A DNA stretch of 64,000 nt from Candidatus Accumulibacter cognatus (lineage in GTDB: Bacteria; Pseudomonadota; Gammaproteobacteria; Burkholderiales; Rhodocyclaceae), in assembly GCA_013414765.1 (NCBI GenBank), contig CP058708.1, positions 4,459,553 through 4,523,552 of the forward strand, given 5' to 3'. Under the pieces are notes generated by a model. The model saw only the letters and a list, made by a program, of their open reading frames with translations. It ran no database searches and was not told where the DNA came from. The translations under genes and the position numbers were made by a program. Every line of letters begins with the position of its first letter. Position 1 is the stretch's first letter. Positions 1 through 9,175 of this stretch are shown here, one piece after another.

Positions 1-915
1 CTCGTTGGGAAACTCAAGCAGGCGCTTGGCTTCGGCATTGAACAGCGCAAGCTTCAGGTTTTCGTCGAATACCGTGACGCCGCCGGGCATGTTGGCAACC
101 AGAGCCTGCAGCATGGCATTCTGCCGCTCTAGGGCAAGCTCCGATTGCTTGCGGTCGGTGATGTCGGTGTAGGTGGTAACGAAGCCGATCACGTTCTCGC
201 CATGCCGCATCGGCCGCCCCTCGACCAGATGCGTGCGCCCGCCGGGACGGGTGCGCTCGAAGCGATGCGCCTGGAACTGCAGCGCCAGCTTGCGCCGGGC
301 GGCGACGTGGTCCTCCGGCGCACCGGGACCGTATTCGCCGCGCCGCGCCGGAAAGATGGTCAGATCATCAAAGGAGACATCCTGATGCACCGCCTCGGCC
401 GGCAGTTCGAGGACGTCGAGCAGCATCTGGTTCCAGTATTTGAGGCGCAGGTGTTCGTCGAACACCGAGACCCCCTGCGGCAGGTGGCGCACGACCGAGC
501 GCAGGTATTCGACGTGGCGCTCCAGATCCTGCTGCGAGGCCGTAAGCTCGGTGATATCGGAATAGAAGGTGACAAAGCCCCCGTCAGGCAACGGCGCGCC
601 CCGGATGTCCAGCACCGTTCCGTTGGGTCGCGTGCGCTTGAAATGATGCGGCAGCCGCTGGCGTGCCCGTGCCATGAAGGCTGCGACCATTTCATCGACA
701 TCGCACGGCCCGTATTCGCCGCGCAGGGCGTTGAAGCGCGCCAGTTCTTCCAGCGTCGGCATCTGCCCGACGAACATCGCCTCGGGAAACTCCAGCAGGT
801 CGATCAACTGCCGGTTACAGGCGACCAAACGCATCTCGGCGTCGAACAGGGAAACCGCCGCAGGGATGTTGTCGATCATGGTGCGGAGTATGGACGCCCG
901 GCTGTCGGCGATCAT
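1..915 (-). CDS. PAS-domain sensor protein, 3' part outside window
   Basis: The frame is open for 305 codons from the ATG at 915 to the left edge, so the C-terminus is missing. The start is fixed by a strong AGGAGG Shine-Dalgarno a few bases upstream. The protein consists of consecutive PAS_7-like modules, each opening with a phrase such as NIPAAVSLFDAEMRL, LPQGVSVFDEHLRL or MPGGVTVFDENLKL and closing with FVTFYSDITEL or FVTTYTDITDRK. At least three repeats are visible. Such arrays usually sit at the N-terminus of a cytoplasmic histidine kinase, hybrid kinase or diguanylate cyclase; the output domain is not in the window, so the final function is unknown. No transmembrane segment is seen. An FNR-type palindrome lies about 70 bases upstream. 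Confidence 0.85.
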   Translation of the reverse strand, partial: MIADSRASILRTMIDNIPAAVSLFDAEMRLVACNRQLIDLLEFPEAMFVGQMPTLEELARFNALRGEYGPCDVDEMVAAFMARARQRLPHHFKRTRPNGTVLDIRGAPLPDGGFVTFYSDITELTASQQDLERHVEYLRSVVRHLPQGVSVFDEHLRLKYWNQMLLDVLELPAEAVHQDVSFDDLTIFPARRGEYGPGAPEDHVAARRKLALQFQAHRFERTRPGGRTHLVEGRPMRHGENVIGFVTTYTDITDRKQSELALERQNAMLQALVANMPGGVTVFDENLKLALFNAEAKRLLEFPNE

Positions 916-984
916 CGGTATTCCTCCTGTTGGAAACAGCGGGTCGCGCGAGGTCTTCGGCTCAGTCTAGCATTCGCGTCATGC

Positions 985-998
985 TTGATCTAGGTCAA
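985..998. promoter_or_regulatory. FNR/ANR-type operator
   Basis: TTGATCTAGGTCAA matches the FNR-family consensus TTGAT-N4-ATCAA at nine of ten positions. It lies about 70 bases upstream of the leftward PAS gene and about 185 bases upstream of the rightward PEP-CTERM gene. Regulation by a Crp/Fnr oxygen or NO sensor is inferred. Confidence 0.5.
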
Positions 999-1183
999 CC
1001 TATGGCCGCACCCGATACGATAGAAAAGACAAACGCAGGGTCCGGTGCAAGCGACGCGTAGATTTGTGAGCATCGCAGAATACCCCGAGCACCGACTGCC
1101 AGCAACAGAGCTTGGGAGGTTGCTAACGCCATCCTAACGCCGCGGTCTCAGGGGCTTCGAGCACGTCCGTGGAGGTAGATGCA

Positions 1184-2818
1184 ATGTCATCGGTTTTGTC
1201 CTGTCTTGACGGCTGCGATCAGCACACACAGGCCGCCTTTGCCTGCCGGCAATCGCCCGGCATACCGCCTCGTGCTAGTCTGTTGGCCTGCGACGACTAC
1301 GTACTCGGGTTCGAGAACCCACGGGCTACACAATGCGAGCACCCGACCCGGTTGCCGAGGCGCGGATTAAAACCTTCCCAGCTGGCGCAGGCCTTGATGG
1401 TTCTATGTCTTGCCGTAGCTATGCCGGACGCGCTGGCTGGAGCCGTGACCGAAACTCACTCTTACCTCCAAGCGCCCGACAGCGAAAAAGTGTTCGACTA
1501 TCAGTTAGCCGAATCAATCAGGAAAGCGTTGGGCGGGAAGTTCGACGATCTCACGGTTGTGATCTCGGCCTGCATGTCCGGCGGGTTCGCCACTGAGATC
1601 GGCGCCAAACTCATGAACCAAGTCGGCAAGTGGAGCGTCACGACTTCGCGGGATCAGTCGAAGGTCGAGCGGTTTGCGGAGACCGACTCCAAAGTTTACG
1701 AACGCTTCGAAGGCCTCAAGTCCCAGACGGACCCCGACAAGTGGATACATGGCTGGGAAGCGGTCTGGGTTAAGCAACTGCTGTCCCACCCGAACAGCAC
1801 GATCCAACAGCTTTACGACGCTGCCAAGACAGGCGACTACGATCAAGCTGGAGCAAAGACATCAAGGCTTCAGTTTTCGGCTGCTGGGAACCAGTCCAAA
1901 GTCTCGCTGGACGACAAGAGTCGTTCCCTTGTCTGGTACAACTACGACCGCGCCGCCGGCGCTGGCGCCTACCAGCTCTACCGGGGCCTCATTGGAGCGG
2001 GCTTCTCGGACGACCGCATCCTGTTTGCATACGACAACCTGGCGGGAGGTGACCTTGCGCGAGGCGATGAGCGCCCCTCGCCAGTCGATGAAAACGCAAC
2101 GAAGAAGAACCTCATCCTCGATGGCACCGCCGGATCGGGCAAGTTCCTCGTGGAGATCGCAAAAGGACTAGATACTGCTGAAAAGGGACAAAAGAAGGCG
2201 ACGATCTACCTTGGGTCCGACGGGAACATCGCAAAGGTCAAGCAGGAGAAAGTCGAGAATCCTCAGCCGGGCGAAGCGACGCAGGGCCGAGTCTTCTCTC
2301 CATTGGACAGCGCAACTAGCCTTGAACTCGACCCGACGTTCATTAACGCGTTCTTTCTGGACGTGGCTGGTCCGGGACTGCCCGACATGCATCGTGCAGG
2401 GCTTCCGCAGTTTAGGTGGATCACGGCCGACGAAACCTACTCAGGCCGCGTCGACGTCTACATCGAGGGATTCTTGGCCGGCAGCGTAGACATGCTTGGT
2501 CGCAGTGGTGGAGGCGTGTACCGGATAGATCTCAGCGATGGCCTGCTTCTGGATCTCTACTACCGTAGCTCCCTACTAGGCGACCTCGTTGCGGATATCG
2601 CCTTCAAGTTCGATCAAGGCAGTTTCCGCATTGCAACCGATTGGGACTTCGAACTCGACCGCGCGGACGGCTATGGCGTCGCGCTTGTCGCGCCTCCACT
2701 CAGATCGACGGTCCCGGAGCCGGGCACCCTCGCCCTTCTGGGACTCGGAGTCGTCGCTTTGGTAGCGCCACGTCGGCGCAGGCAGTACTGCGCAGCGTGT
2801 GATGACAGCCCTGCTTGA
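1184..2818 (+). CDS. PEP-CTERM secreted protein with C13/caspase-like motifs
   Basis: Exported protein of about 544 residues. The ATG at 1184 is preceded by GGAGG at 8-base spacing; an in-frame GTG at 1169 is less likely. A hydrophobic segment (ALMVLCLAVAMPDALAGA) near residues 65-85 is the probable signal peptide, after an unusually long N-terminal extension. The C-terminus has the sorting signal VPEPGTLALLGLGVVALVAP followed by an Arg cluster, which is recognised by exosortase in exopolysaccharide-producing Gram-negatives. Internally, VVISACMSGGF followed by KWSVTTSRD resembles the catalytic-Cys block of C13/caspase-like peptidases. WYNYDRAAGAGAYQLYRGL and GFSDDRILFAYDNLAGG resemble the N-terminal block of legumains, but here come after the Cys block, as if permuted. 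The expected His is not evident (YLGSDGN). Protease activity is therefore uncertain. Confidence 0.75.
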   Translation: MSSVLSCLDGCDQHTQAAFACRQSPGIPPRASLLACDDYVLGFENPRATQCEHPTRLPRRGLKPSQLAQALMVLCLAVAMPDALAGAVTETHSYLQAPDSEKVFDYQLAESIRKALGGKFDDLTVVISACMSGGFATEIGAKLMNQVGKWSVTTSRDQSKVERFAETDSKVYERFEGLKSQTDPDKWIHGWEAVWVKQLLSHPNSTIQQLYDAAKTGDYDQAGAKTSRLQFSAAGNQSKVSLDDKSRSLVWYNYDRAAGAGAYQLYRGLIGAGFSDDRILFAYDNLAGGDLARGDERPSPVDENATKKNLILDGTAGSGKFLVEIAKGLDTAEKGQKKATIYLGSDGNIAKVKQEKVENPQPGEATQGRVFSPLDSATSLELDPTFINAFFLDVAGPGLPDMHRAGLPQFRWITADETYSGRVDVYIEGFLAGSVDMLGRSGGGVYRIDLSDGLLLDLYYRSSLLGDLVADIAFKFDQGSFRIATDWDFELDRADGYGVALVAPPLRSTVPEPGTLALLGLGVVALVAPRRRRQYCAACDDSPA

Positions 2819-3218
2819 TCGGTGGGGTTCATCGTTTGTGCCGGTGGAACACCGGGCGTCGAGGCGGTCCGTTTCGCACTCGGTTTCCACAAGACGAATG
2901 ACCGAAAAGGGGGGATTTCATCTCGCCGATCATTGGCCGCTTTTGCCCGCTTGCCGGTCGACGCCATACTGCACCCAGTGACTGGTGTAGCTGCATTGCA
3001 GTCGATCACTGCGGCACGGCGAGTGACGGCAGTGGGTCAGCCGCCATCCTGCCGCAGCTGCCCACTCCAACCACGCCCCAATGCCCGAGCGCCTGCACCG
3101 CGCTGTCACCTACCCAGTCATTCTGATGTTCTCCCGGCGTCAGGTCGAAACCTGCGATGTCGCCGAGCCATTGCAGCTCCTGGACAGACTGACCGCTGAC
3201 CGGCAAACTGCGCCCGAG

Positions 3219-3390
3219 TTCTGCGGCCGGCTCAGCCTGGTTGTCGAAGGCTACAACGTCGACCCCGCGTGAGCCGTTCGAGATCCCCGAGGTGCGCGCG
3301 TACATCAAGGACCTCGATCAGGAGTGGCGCTGCTGTTTCTTCTTCCTGTCCCAGGCCGATGAGTCGATCAAGCTGCTGGAGAGCGCTACT
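3219..3390 (+). pseudogene. Fragment of a conserved hypothetical protein
   Basis: Two adjacent frames together give a protein-like segment: FCGRLSLVVEGYNVDP, then after a one-base shift REPFEIPEVRAYIKDLDQEW and FFFLSQADESIKLL. The composition and the clean join look like a once-coding sequence broken by a frameshift. There is no start codon with a ribosome site and no continuation downstream. Family not identified with confidence. Confidence 0.4.
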
Positions 3391-3411
3391 GGGCAGGAAA
3401 ACGGCGGTCGA

Positions 3412-3882
3412 TCAATCGTCGTACAGCAGAAGGGCCTCCAGTACCCGTTTCGTCTTCGAGTAGATAAGGGGATCGTTGCTCGCTCGCGGTCCGGCTACGT
3501 TGAGCGTTGCGGGGCGGGTTAACGCAAGCCACCGGGTGATTTCGCGTACTGCGTCAGGAACACTGAGGCGAGCGAGATCAACGTGGAGGTGCGGCTTACC
3601 TAACCTGATGGCCGTGGACGCGGTGAACATCGAGCCGCCGTGCAGCTCACCCTGGGAGAGAATGAGCGTGGCGTCCGAGTCGCGGATGTTCAGGGCCGTG
3701 CGGGTGTTCGGCTCTGCATCCTCCGCCTCAACCAGATTCGGATAGTCAACTGGGATCTCGCCGTCTTCGGCAAGACGCCCCTTGGGCACCCACCCACCGC
3801 ACGTGATACCAAGATCAAGCGCGACGTCGAGAGCAGCCCGGTCGGCGCCGGTCTGTCCTCCGGAAACGATTTTGCGAATCAC
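3412..3882 (-). CDS. Circularly permuted YpsA-type SLOG protein (putative molybdenum carrier)
   Basis: 156 residues opening with KIVSGGQTGADRAALDVAL, the hallmark of the cpYpsA SLOG family annotated in Pfam as putative molybdenum carrier. GWVPKGRLAEDG and NIRDSDATLILSQG are further family blocks; the GGQTG loop and the Gly-rich segment form a Rossmann-like nucleotide-binding fold. Length is normal for the family. SLOG proteins bind nucleotides or NAD-derived ligands and several act in conflict systems; no specific reaction can be assigned. It stands alone between decayed segments, and its 3' end overlaps no neighbour. Confidence 0.85.
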   Translation of the reverse strand: MIRKIVSGGQTGADRAALDVALDLGITCGGWVPKGRLAEDGEIPVDYPNLVEAEDAEPNTRTALNIRDSDATLILSQGELHGGSMFTASTAIRLGKPHLHVDLARLSVPDAVREITRWLALTRPATLNVAGPRASNDPLIYSKTKRVLEALLLYDD

Positions 3883-5075
3883 CGCGGCTCTCCTCGGCTA
3901 CTCATTCAGCGAACTCGCCAAAGCCGCTGTCAGGAGCTGCGGCTCGAACTCGAACGAATAGCGTCCATCTGCCGCGCAGCAAGCGCTCGGTGCAACCGCT
4001 GGTGTGGCCGTGGCAAGGAAACGTCCTTGCACCAAAGCGTCCAGACAGCAAAGGCGATGACGATTGTAGGAGTCCGCAGCGGCAGGTCAAGAGCGACGCA
4101 GAACCGCCGACAGCAGCGTCGAAAACCCTACTCGGACGTCCTGGCTCCTTGCCGTGACGTCGCGATCCGCGTTGCCTTCCACCAGGCGACCCGAGCACAG
4201 TCGCTCAGACCGTCGCCGCCAGAACCTTGACCACGATGAAACCGCCCACCCCGAACGATAGCCCCCGAAACTCCCACCGCAGGCACTGTCGCCTACGCCC
4301 AGGAAGACCTCAGGCGGCCTCTGTGAATCGCGATCGCCGGCCGAAAATCCTGCCCGCGCCAAGAAATCGCCTCAACGGGCCCGGCAGATGGCTTCCGAAC
4401 GGCATTGCAACCACGCTCTGCAAATACTGGGCTCGCCTGCTGTCCGTATGGCTACAACGCCACATCCTTTAGTTCTCGCGCCTGCGGGGGTGCCACCGTG
4501 CCGATGCTGACCTTCTGCGACCCGGTAGTCAGGTTTGCCTGCCGGGCGTAGACGATCGGTGGGTTCCTGATCGCCGCCGTTATCGCCAGCTCATGCACTA
4601 CTTCATCGCGCCGATGACTGTACAGGCATCGCTTGCGCCACGGCCATCTTCGCGCGGCGCCTCTGGCGAGGTTTTCCGGTTCCGTCGGCACGCTTTCCCC
4701 GAATCACGGCGACTGTCAGGGCTGGTCAGTGCTTAGAACACTAGAACACTTGCGGAAGTGGCATGGGATCTCCTATCCTTGACTGGCACAATTTCCGGCC
4801 GCTGGATCTCTCGGATGAGGAATTGCTGGCCGATCTTGCCGAGGACGAGCCAGAAGTCGCGGAAATGCTGGCCCTGGACGTTCCGCGCGACACCTCGGCC
4901 GAGTATCGTCGGCGCAGCAGCGACCGTGGACACGAAGGGCACAACAGGCGCGGAGATAACAGGCACAGGCATCACGGGAATCAGCCGCAACTGCCGGTGC
5001 AGGCGGCGTCACGGAGGCAGCGGGACGAGTTCCGCCGTGGATCCCTTTATCAACCTCAAACAGGAGAGAACGCTG
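3883..5075. other. Long segment without a convincing gene
   Basis: No frame here shows a recognisable domain or well-placed ribosome site. It contains one half of a 48-base repeat (4576-4623) that recurs near 11.4 kb, which points to decayed mobile DNA. From 4763 one frame begins acid-rich (DLSDEELLADLAEDEPEVAE) and looks briefly coding, but it then runs out of frame through the DUF1269 gene, so at most it is the remnant of a small gene. Confidence 0.5.
4576..4623. repeat. 48-bp dispersed repeat, copy 1
   Basis: Nearly identical to 11419-11466 (both begin GCCGTTATCGCCAGCTCATG). On the minus strand both encode DEVVHELAITAA, so this is probably a shred of a formerly coding sequence carried with the decayed module near 11 kb. 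Confidence 0.6.
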
Positions 5076-5585
5076 ATGAGCAATCTGATCGTGGTCGCTT
5101 ACGACGACCAGTTCCGGGCGGAGGAGGTCCGCACCAAGCTGCGCAGGCTGCAGCAGGACTATCTGATCGACCTCGAGGACGCAGTGGTGGCGGTGAAGGA
5201 CGAGAAGGGGAAGGTCAAGCTGCACCAGATGTACAACCTCACCGCCAGCGGCGCCCTCAGCGGCGGCTTCTGGGGAACCCTGATCGGTCTGATCTTCATG
5301 AATCCACTGCTCGGCCTCGCGGTCGGGGCAGGTGCCGGTGCCGTCAGCGGAGCGCTTTCCGATGTCGGAATCAACGACGACTTCATGAAGAACCTGGCAG
5401 CGACCTTCAACAACGGCAGCTCGGTGCTCTTCGTCCTCGTCCGCAAGGCGACTCCCGACAAGGTGCTTGAGGAACTGCAGGGCACCGGTGGCAAGGTCAT
5501 CAAGACGTCGTTGACGCACGATGAGGAGGCCAAATTGCAGGCCGTTCTGGATCAAGTAGGGACGCCGGCGGGCAGCGAGAGCTGA
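5076..5585 (+). CDS. DUF1269 family membrane protein
   Basis: 169 residues beginning MSNLIVVAYDDQFRAEEV, the signature opening of DUF1269. The ATG at 5076 follows AGGAGA at 8-base spacing; a longer in-frame extension upstream lacks coding character. A Gly/Ala-rich hydrophobic hairpin (GALSGGFWGTLIGLIFM, then GLAVGAGAGAVSGALSDVGI) sits mid-protein, so it is probably membrane-associated. The C-terminal half (SSVLFVLVRKATPDKVLEEL) is an alpha/beta ferredoxin-like segment. The family is common in proteobacteria and often stress-linked, but the molecular role is unknown. The next gene follows in the same direction after 33 bases. Confidence 0.85.
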   Translation: MSNLIVVAYDDQFRAEEVRTKLRRLQQDYLIDLEDAVVAVKDEKGKVKLHQMYNLTASGALSGGFWGTLIGLIFMNPLLGLAVGAGAGAVSGALSDVGINDDFMKNLAATFNNGSSVLFVLVRKATPDKVLEELQGTGGKVIKTSLTHDEEAKLQAVLDQVGTPAGSES

Positions 5586-5618
5586 AGACGGCACGAAGGC
5601 CAATCGGGGGAGAAGATC

Positions 5619-6146
5619 ATGCGCACGCGTTTCTTCCTGCTGACCGGCCTGCTGGTCGCGACGCTGGCGGCGGCACAACCGGTTTACGAGAGCCATGACC
5701 GGGCGGGTCCGGTGTTTTCGGACATGCCGACTCCGGATGCCCGCGAAGTGGATCTGCCACCGGTCAACGTCATGGACTCGCCGGCAGCGCCGACGTTGCC
5801 CCCGTCGCCGCCGGCTGCTGCTACATACACCGGCCTGCAGATCACGCAGCCCGAGGAAGGTGGCACGGTCCATTCCAATACCGGTCAGTTTTCCGTTGCG
5901 CTGATCCTCGAGCCGCCGCTGAAAATCGAACGGGGTGATGTCATTGCCGTCCGCCTCGACGGAACCTTATTGCCCGAACGGCGGACGTCGCTGCAGTTCG
6001 ACGTCACTGCCGATGAATGGCAGATGGCAGCGCGCGACCAGGTCGAGCATGCGCTCGAGGTAGTTGTGGTCAATCGCTCGGGGCAGGAGCTGCTGGTCGC
6101 TGCGCCGGTGCGCTTCTACGTACATCGCGCGAGCCGGCGCAACTGA
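5619..6146 (+). CDS. Secreted hypothetical protein
   Basis: 175 residues with a clear Sec signal peptide (MRTRFFLLTGLLVATLAAAQ, cleavage after about residue 19) and a GGGGAG ribosome site. The mature part begins VYESHDRAGPVFSDMPTPDA, resembling the start of DUF4124-type periplasmic proteins. A Pro/Ala-rich linker follows, then a beta-rich region (GGTVHSNTGQFSVALILEPP and onward) that looks immunoglobulin-like. Periplasmic location is likely. No enzymatic motif is visible. It may be co-transcribed with the DUF1269 gene upstream. Confidence 0.75.
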   Translation: MRTRFFLLTGLLVATLAAAQPVYESHDRAGPVFSDMPTPDAREVDLPPVNVMDSPAAPTLPPSPPAAATYTGLQITQPEEGGTVHSNTGQFSVALILEPPLKIERGDVIAVRLDGTLLPERRTSLQFDVTADEWQMAARDQVEHALEVVVVNRSGQELLVAAPVRFYVHRASRRN

Positions 6147-6273
6147 CTGCAGTGACGTGTTGGTTCGGCCGGGGATGACCAGTCCGGCGTTGACCCTTCC
6201 GCCAGTTGAATGCGTTCGTTCCCGCACCTTGGCCAACTCAACGGCTGGTGCGTGGCTTTCCGCCCGTGCCCGC

Positions 6274-6390
6274 TGCGGACCAAGCGGACACGACTTGTCT
6301 GTAGCCTTCTCCTGCCAGGACCGCGGCGTATGCCCCGCGTGCAATGCCCGGCGCATGGTCGAGACTGCCGCCCATCGGATCGATCACGTC
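6274..6390 (+). pseudogene. IS91-type transposase zinc-binding remnant
   Basis: Encodes CGPSGHDLSVAFSCQDRGVC then PACNARRMVETAAHRIDHV, the N-terminal zinc-binding block of IS91-family (Y2/HUH) transposases. Only about 39 codons remain, without start or catalytic domain. Just upstream on the minus strand (about 6222-6270) is a shred encoding AVELAKVRE, also found at 11.3 kb. Together they fill most of the 313-base gap before the lipoprotein gene. Confidence 0.7.
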
Positions 6391-6460
6391 AGGATTGACC
6401 ATCATCCGCGGCAACTCCATACTGCGCGAGCAACGACTTTCGCCCAATCCCCCGTCTGCC

Positions 6461-9100
6461 ATGAGGACCCTGCCCATGCCCGCACGCTCCCTCGTTACCG
6501 GTCTGTTTGCCGTCAGCCTCGTTCTGCCACTGGGATGCGCCACCCAGGATACCTCGCTGGCGATGAACGACAGCCTTGCAAACAATGCTCTGCCGACGCT
6601 TGCGGTGGCCAGTGCCCTTGACACACCAACCGGTTCGACCGGAGCGGCCGCGCAACGCCAGCAGGACCTTTCGCAACCGTCGGCCAACACGCAGGCTCTG
6701 GCGGACCCCTGGCCACGACAGGTGACCCTGGCGAACGCCTCCGCGCTGATCTACCTGCCGCAGGTCGAAGGCTGGCAGGGAAATCAGCTGCACTTCCGCG
6801 CCGCCATCGCCATCAAGCCGAACGCGGGCAACGAGCAGACCTTTGGTGTCGTCTGGGGCAGCGCACGCACCGATGTCGACCGCCTCACGCGCACTGTACG
6901 ACTATCCGATCTGGTCCTGTCGAAGGCCAGCTTCCCGACGTTCCCCGATAACGGTCTTGACGCTCTCGGCCAGCTTCGTAACTCAATCCCCGCGGTGATG
7001 GCGACAATGTCGCTCGACTTGTTGCAGGGGCAGCTTGCTGCCTCGCAAACGGGTAAACCGCAGCCCGTGGCGATCAACAATGACCCACCGCACGTTCTTG
7101 TCAGCACGTCGCCGGCGATTCTCGTACCGATCGACGGCACTCCGGTGATCAAGCCGGTTCCCGACAGCCGTTTCGAGCGGGTGCTCAATACGCAGGCGCT
7201 GATCGCGCGCCCGCGCCTCGACAGCATGACCTGGTATCTGCATGTTTTCGATGGCTGGCTGTCAGCCAGCTCGCTGGCCGGGCCCTGGACACGTGCGCAG
7301 CGTACGCCGTTCGGACTCGATGACCTGGCGGCCACATTGTCACGCCAGAAACTCGTCGACCTGCTGGATGGCGGACCGCAGGCCAATCCGAAGCCATCCC
7401 TGATGAATGGGGTGCCGACGATTTACGTGACCCAGATTCCTGCCGAGCTGATCGTTTTCAATGGCCAGCCCAACTTTGTCCCAATTACCGGTACGGGACT
7501 GCTTTGGGCAAACAACACGACCGCCGACGTGCTGGTCGATACGGCCGACAACCTTTACTACACCCTGATGTCGGGGCGCTGGTATCGCGCGTCAGCGCTG
7601 AACGGACCCTGGACCTTCGTGGCGGCCAACGCCCTGCCAGCCGACTTCGCCCGTATCCCGAAGGATGGGCCCGCCGCGGTCGTCCTGGCTTCGGTAGCGG
7701 GAACAGCACAGGCTCAGGAAGCGCTGATTGCCAACTCGGTCCCGCAGACGGCGGTGGTGCCCCTGAATAAGGGGCCGCGCTTCACGCCCTCTTTCGATGG
7801 CGCACCGCAGTACCGGCCGATCACCGGTACCGGACTGCAATACGTGGTCAACTCGGCCAACCCGATCATCCAGGTCAGCGCGACCAGCTACTACGCCCTC
7901 AAGGCAGGAGTCTGGTTCACGGCGACGAATATTACAGGCCCATGGTTTGTCGCCAGGAACGTCCCGGCCGTGATCTACACGATTCCCGCCAGTTCTCCGC
8001 TTCATTTCGTAACCTACGTACAAGTCTATGGCGCGACCAGCGAAGTCGTCTATATGGGCTATACGCCGGGCTACCTGGGTACTGTCGTCGCCCCGGATGG
8101 CGTTGTCGTCTATGGCACCGGTTACGTTTACACGCCGTGGATTGGTTCCGTATGGTATGCCGCCCCCTACACCTGGGGCGTGGCAGCGGCACCCGTCTAC
8201 AATCCGTATGTCGGTTTCGCCTTCGGCTACGGCCTGGGACTGGCCACTGCTGCGTGGGCAGCACCCTATTGGGGCGCCGCTTATTATCACCCCGGCTATT
8301 GGGGGTATCCCTGCTGCGGATCGACCAGTGCCAGCGTTTATGGTCATTGGGGAAACACGGTTTATTCCGGTGAGCGGACCTGGTACTCGAGTGCCAGTGG
8401 GCGCGTCGGCACGGTAGCCACGGGAAGCTACACGAATACCCGCACAGGAACCACCGGTTCTTACGCCGCTGGTCGTAGCTACAATCCCTATACTGGCGAG
8501 GCACAACGCGGCTACGACCGGACCTTCAACACGATGGGCGGCACGAGCGGCAATGTGGCGCGTGGAGGTTCCTACAACACGGAAACCGGGCAACGATCGT
8601 ATGCTTCGAGCGCGAGCGCGACCGGCCCGGAAGGCAGTTCGATCTCGAAGACCGCATCGGCGACCGCGGGGCCGGAAGGGATGAGTGCCCAGCACACGGT
8701 CAGCGCCTACAACGCACAGACCGGGCAGAGCAAGAGCTACACGTCCAGCGGACTGTTCGGTGACCACTATGCCGGGAGCGACGGCAACGTGTACCGCAAC
8801 GCCGGAAGCGGCTGGGAACAGCACGGTGCCGGCGGCTGGCAGTCGACAAGTGGCGACACCGCCTGGGCAGATCGTGCGCAACAAATGCGCAACCAGGCGG
8901 AGAACCGGAGCAGCGGCTGGGGCGGAGGAGATCGGTCTGGCTCTGGCAGCTTCGGCGATGATCGCTTTGGCGGGGGTGATCGCTTTGGTGGGGGCGAACG
9001 CTTCGGCGGTGGCGGTTTCGCTGACCGCTTCGGCGGCGGCGGTTTCGGCGGACGTTTTGGTGGAGGTTTCGGCGGCGGCCGTTTCGGCGGGCGGCGCTAA
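6461..9100 (+). CDS. Large Gly-rich lipoprotein
   Basis: 879 residues from the ATG at 6461. The N-terminus is a lipoprotein signal (LVTGLFAVSLVLPLGCATQ, lipobox LPLGC), so it is probably membrane-anchored in the envelope. Residues about 60-300 include IYLPQVEGWQGNQLHFRAA, a block found in proteins annotated as carbohydrate-binding family V/XII. Two repeated modules of about 90 residues contain the pattern YY-L-(S/A)G-WY/F-A--L/ITGPW. A Tyr/Gly/Ala-rich region follows (YTPWIGSVWYAAPYTWG, AAYYHPGYWG), and the tail is composed of DRFGGG/GGRFGGG repeats. Precise function is unknown; cell-surface or matrix binding is inferred. SulP follows after 75 bases. Confidence 0.75.
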   Translation: MRTLPMPARSLVTGLFAVSLVLPLGCATQDTSLAMNDSLANNALPTLAVASALDTPTGSTGAAAQRQQDLSQPSANTQALADPWPRQVTLANASALIYLPQVEGWQGNQLHFRAAIAIKPNAGNEQTFGVVWGSARTDVDRLTRTVRLSDLVLSKASFPTFPDNGLDALGQLRNSIPAVMATMSLDLLQGQLAASQTGKPQPVAINNDPPHVLVSTSPAILVPIDGTPVIKPVPDSRFERVLNTQALIARPRLDSMTWYLHVFDGWLSASSLAGPWTRAQRTPFGLDDLAATLSRQKLVDLLDGGPQANPKPSLMNGVPTIYVTQIPAELIVFNGQPNFVPITGTGLLWANNTTADVLVDTADNLYYTLMSGRWYRASALNGPWTFVAANALPADFARIPKDGPAAVVLASVAGTAQAQEALIANSVPQTAVVPLNKGPRFTPSFDGAPQYRPITGTGLQYVVNSANPIIQVSATSYYALKAGVWFTATNITGPWFVARNVPAVIYTIPASSPLHFVTYVQVYGATSEVVYMGYTPGYLGTVVAPDGVVVYGTGYVYTPWIGSVWYAAPYTWGVAAAPVYNPYVGFAFGYGLGLATAAWAAPYWGAAYYHPGYWGYPCCGSTSASVYGHWGNTVYSGERTWYSSASGRVGTVATGSYTNTRTGTTGSYAAGRSYNPYTGEAQRGYDRTFNTMGGTSGNVARGGSYNTETGQRSYASSASATGPEGSSISKTASATAGPEGMSAQHTVSAYNAQTGQSKSYTSSGLFGDHYAGSDGNVYRNAGSGWEQHGAGGWQSTSGDTAWADRAQQMRNQAENRSSGWGGGDRSGSGSFGDDRFGGGDRFGGGERFGGGGFADRFGGGGFGGRFGGGFGGGRFGGRR

Positions 9101-9175
9101 AAAGCAGGTTTGCCTCGCGCCGTCACGGAGCACCGCGCTGACCGATCTTTCTGCAAGAATACCGGGAGAATGCTG

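Noticed and set aside
145..993. Long plus-strand frame of 282 codons at the left edge
   Set aside because: It is antisense to the PAS gene, which has clear domain repeats and a strong ribosome site; the plus frame has no recognisable domain.
4763..5470. A 235-codon frame beginning MGSPILDWHNFRPLDLSDEE
   Set aside because: Only the first 45 codons look coding; the rest is an out-of-frame reading of the DUF1269 gene. At most a gene remnant.
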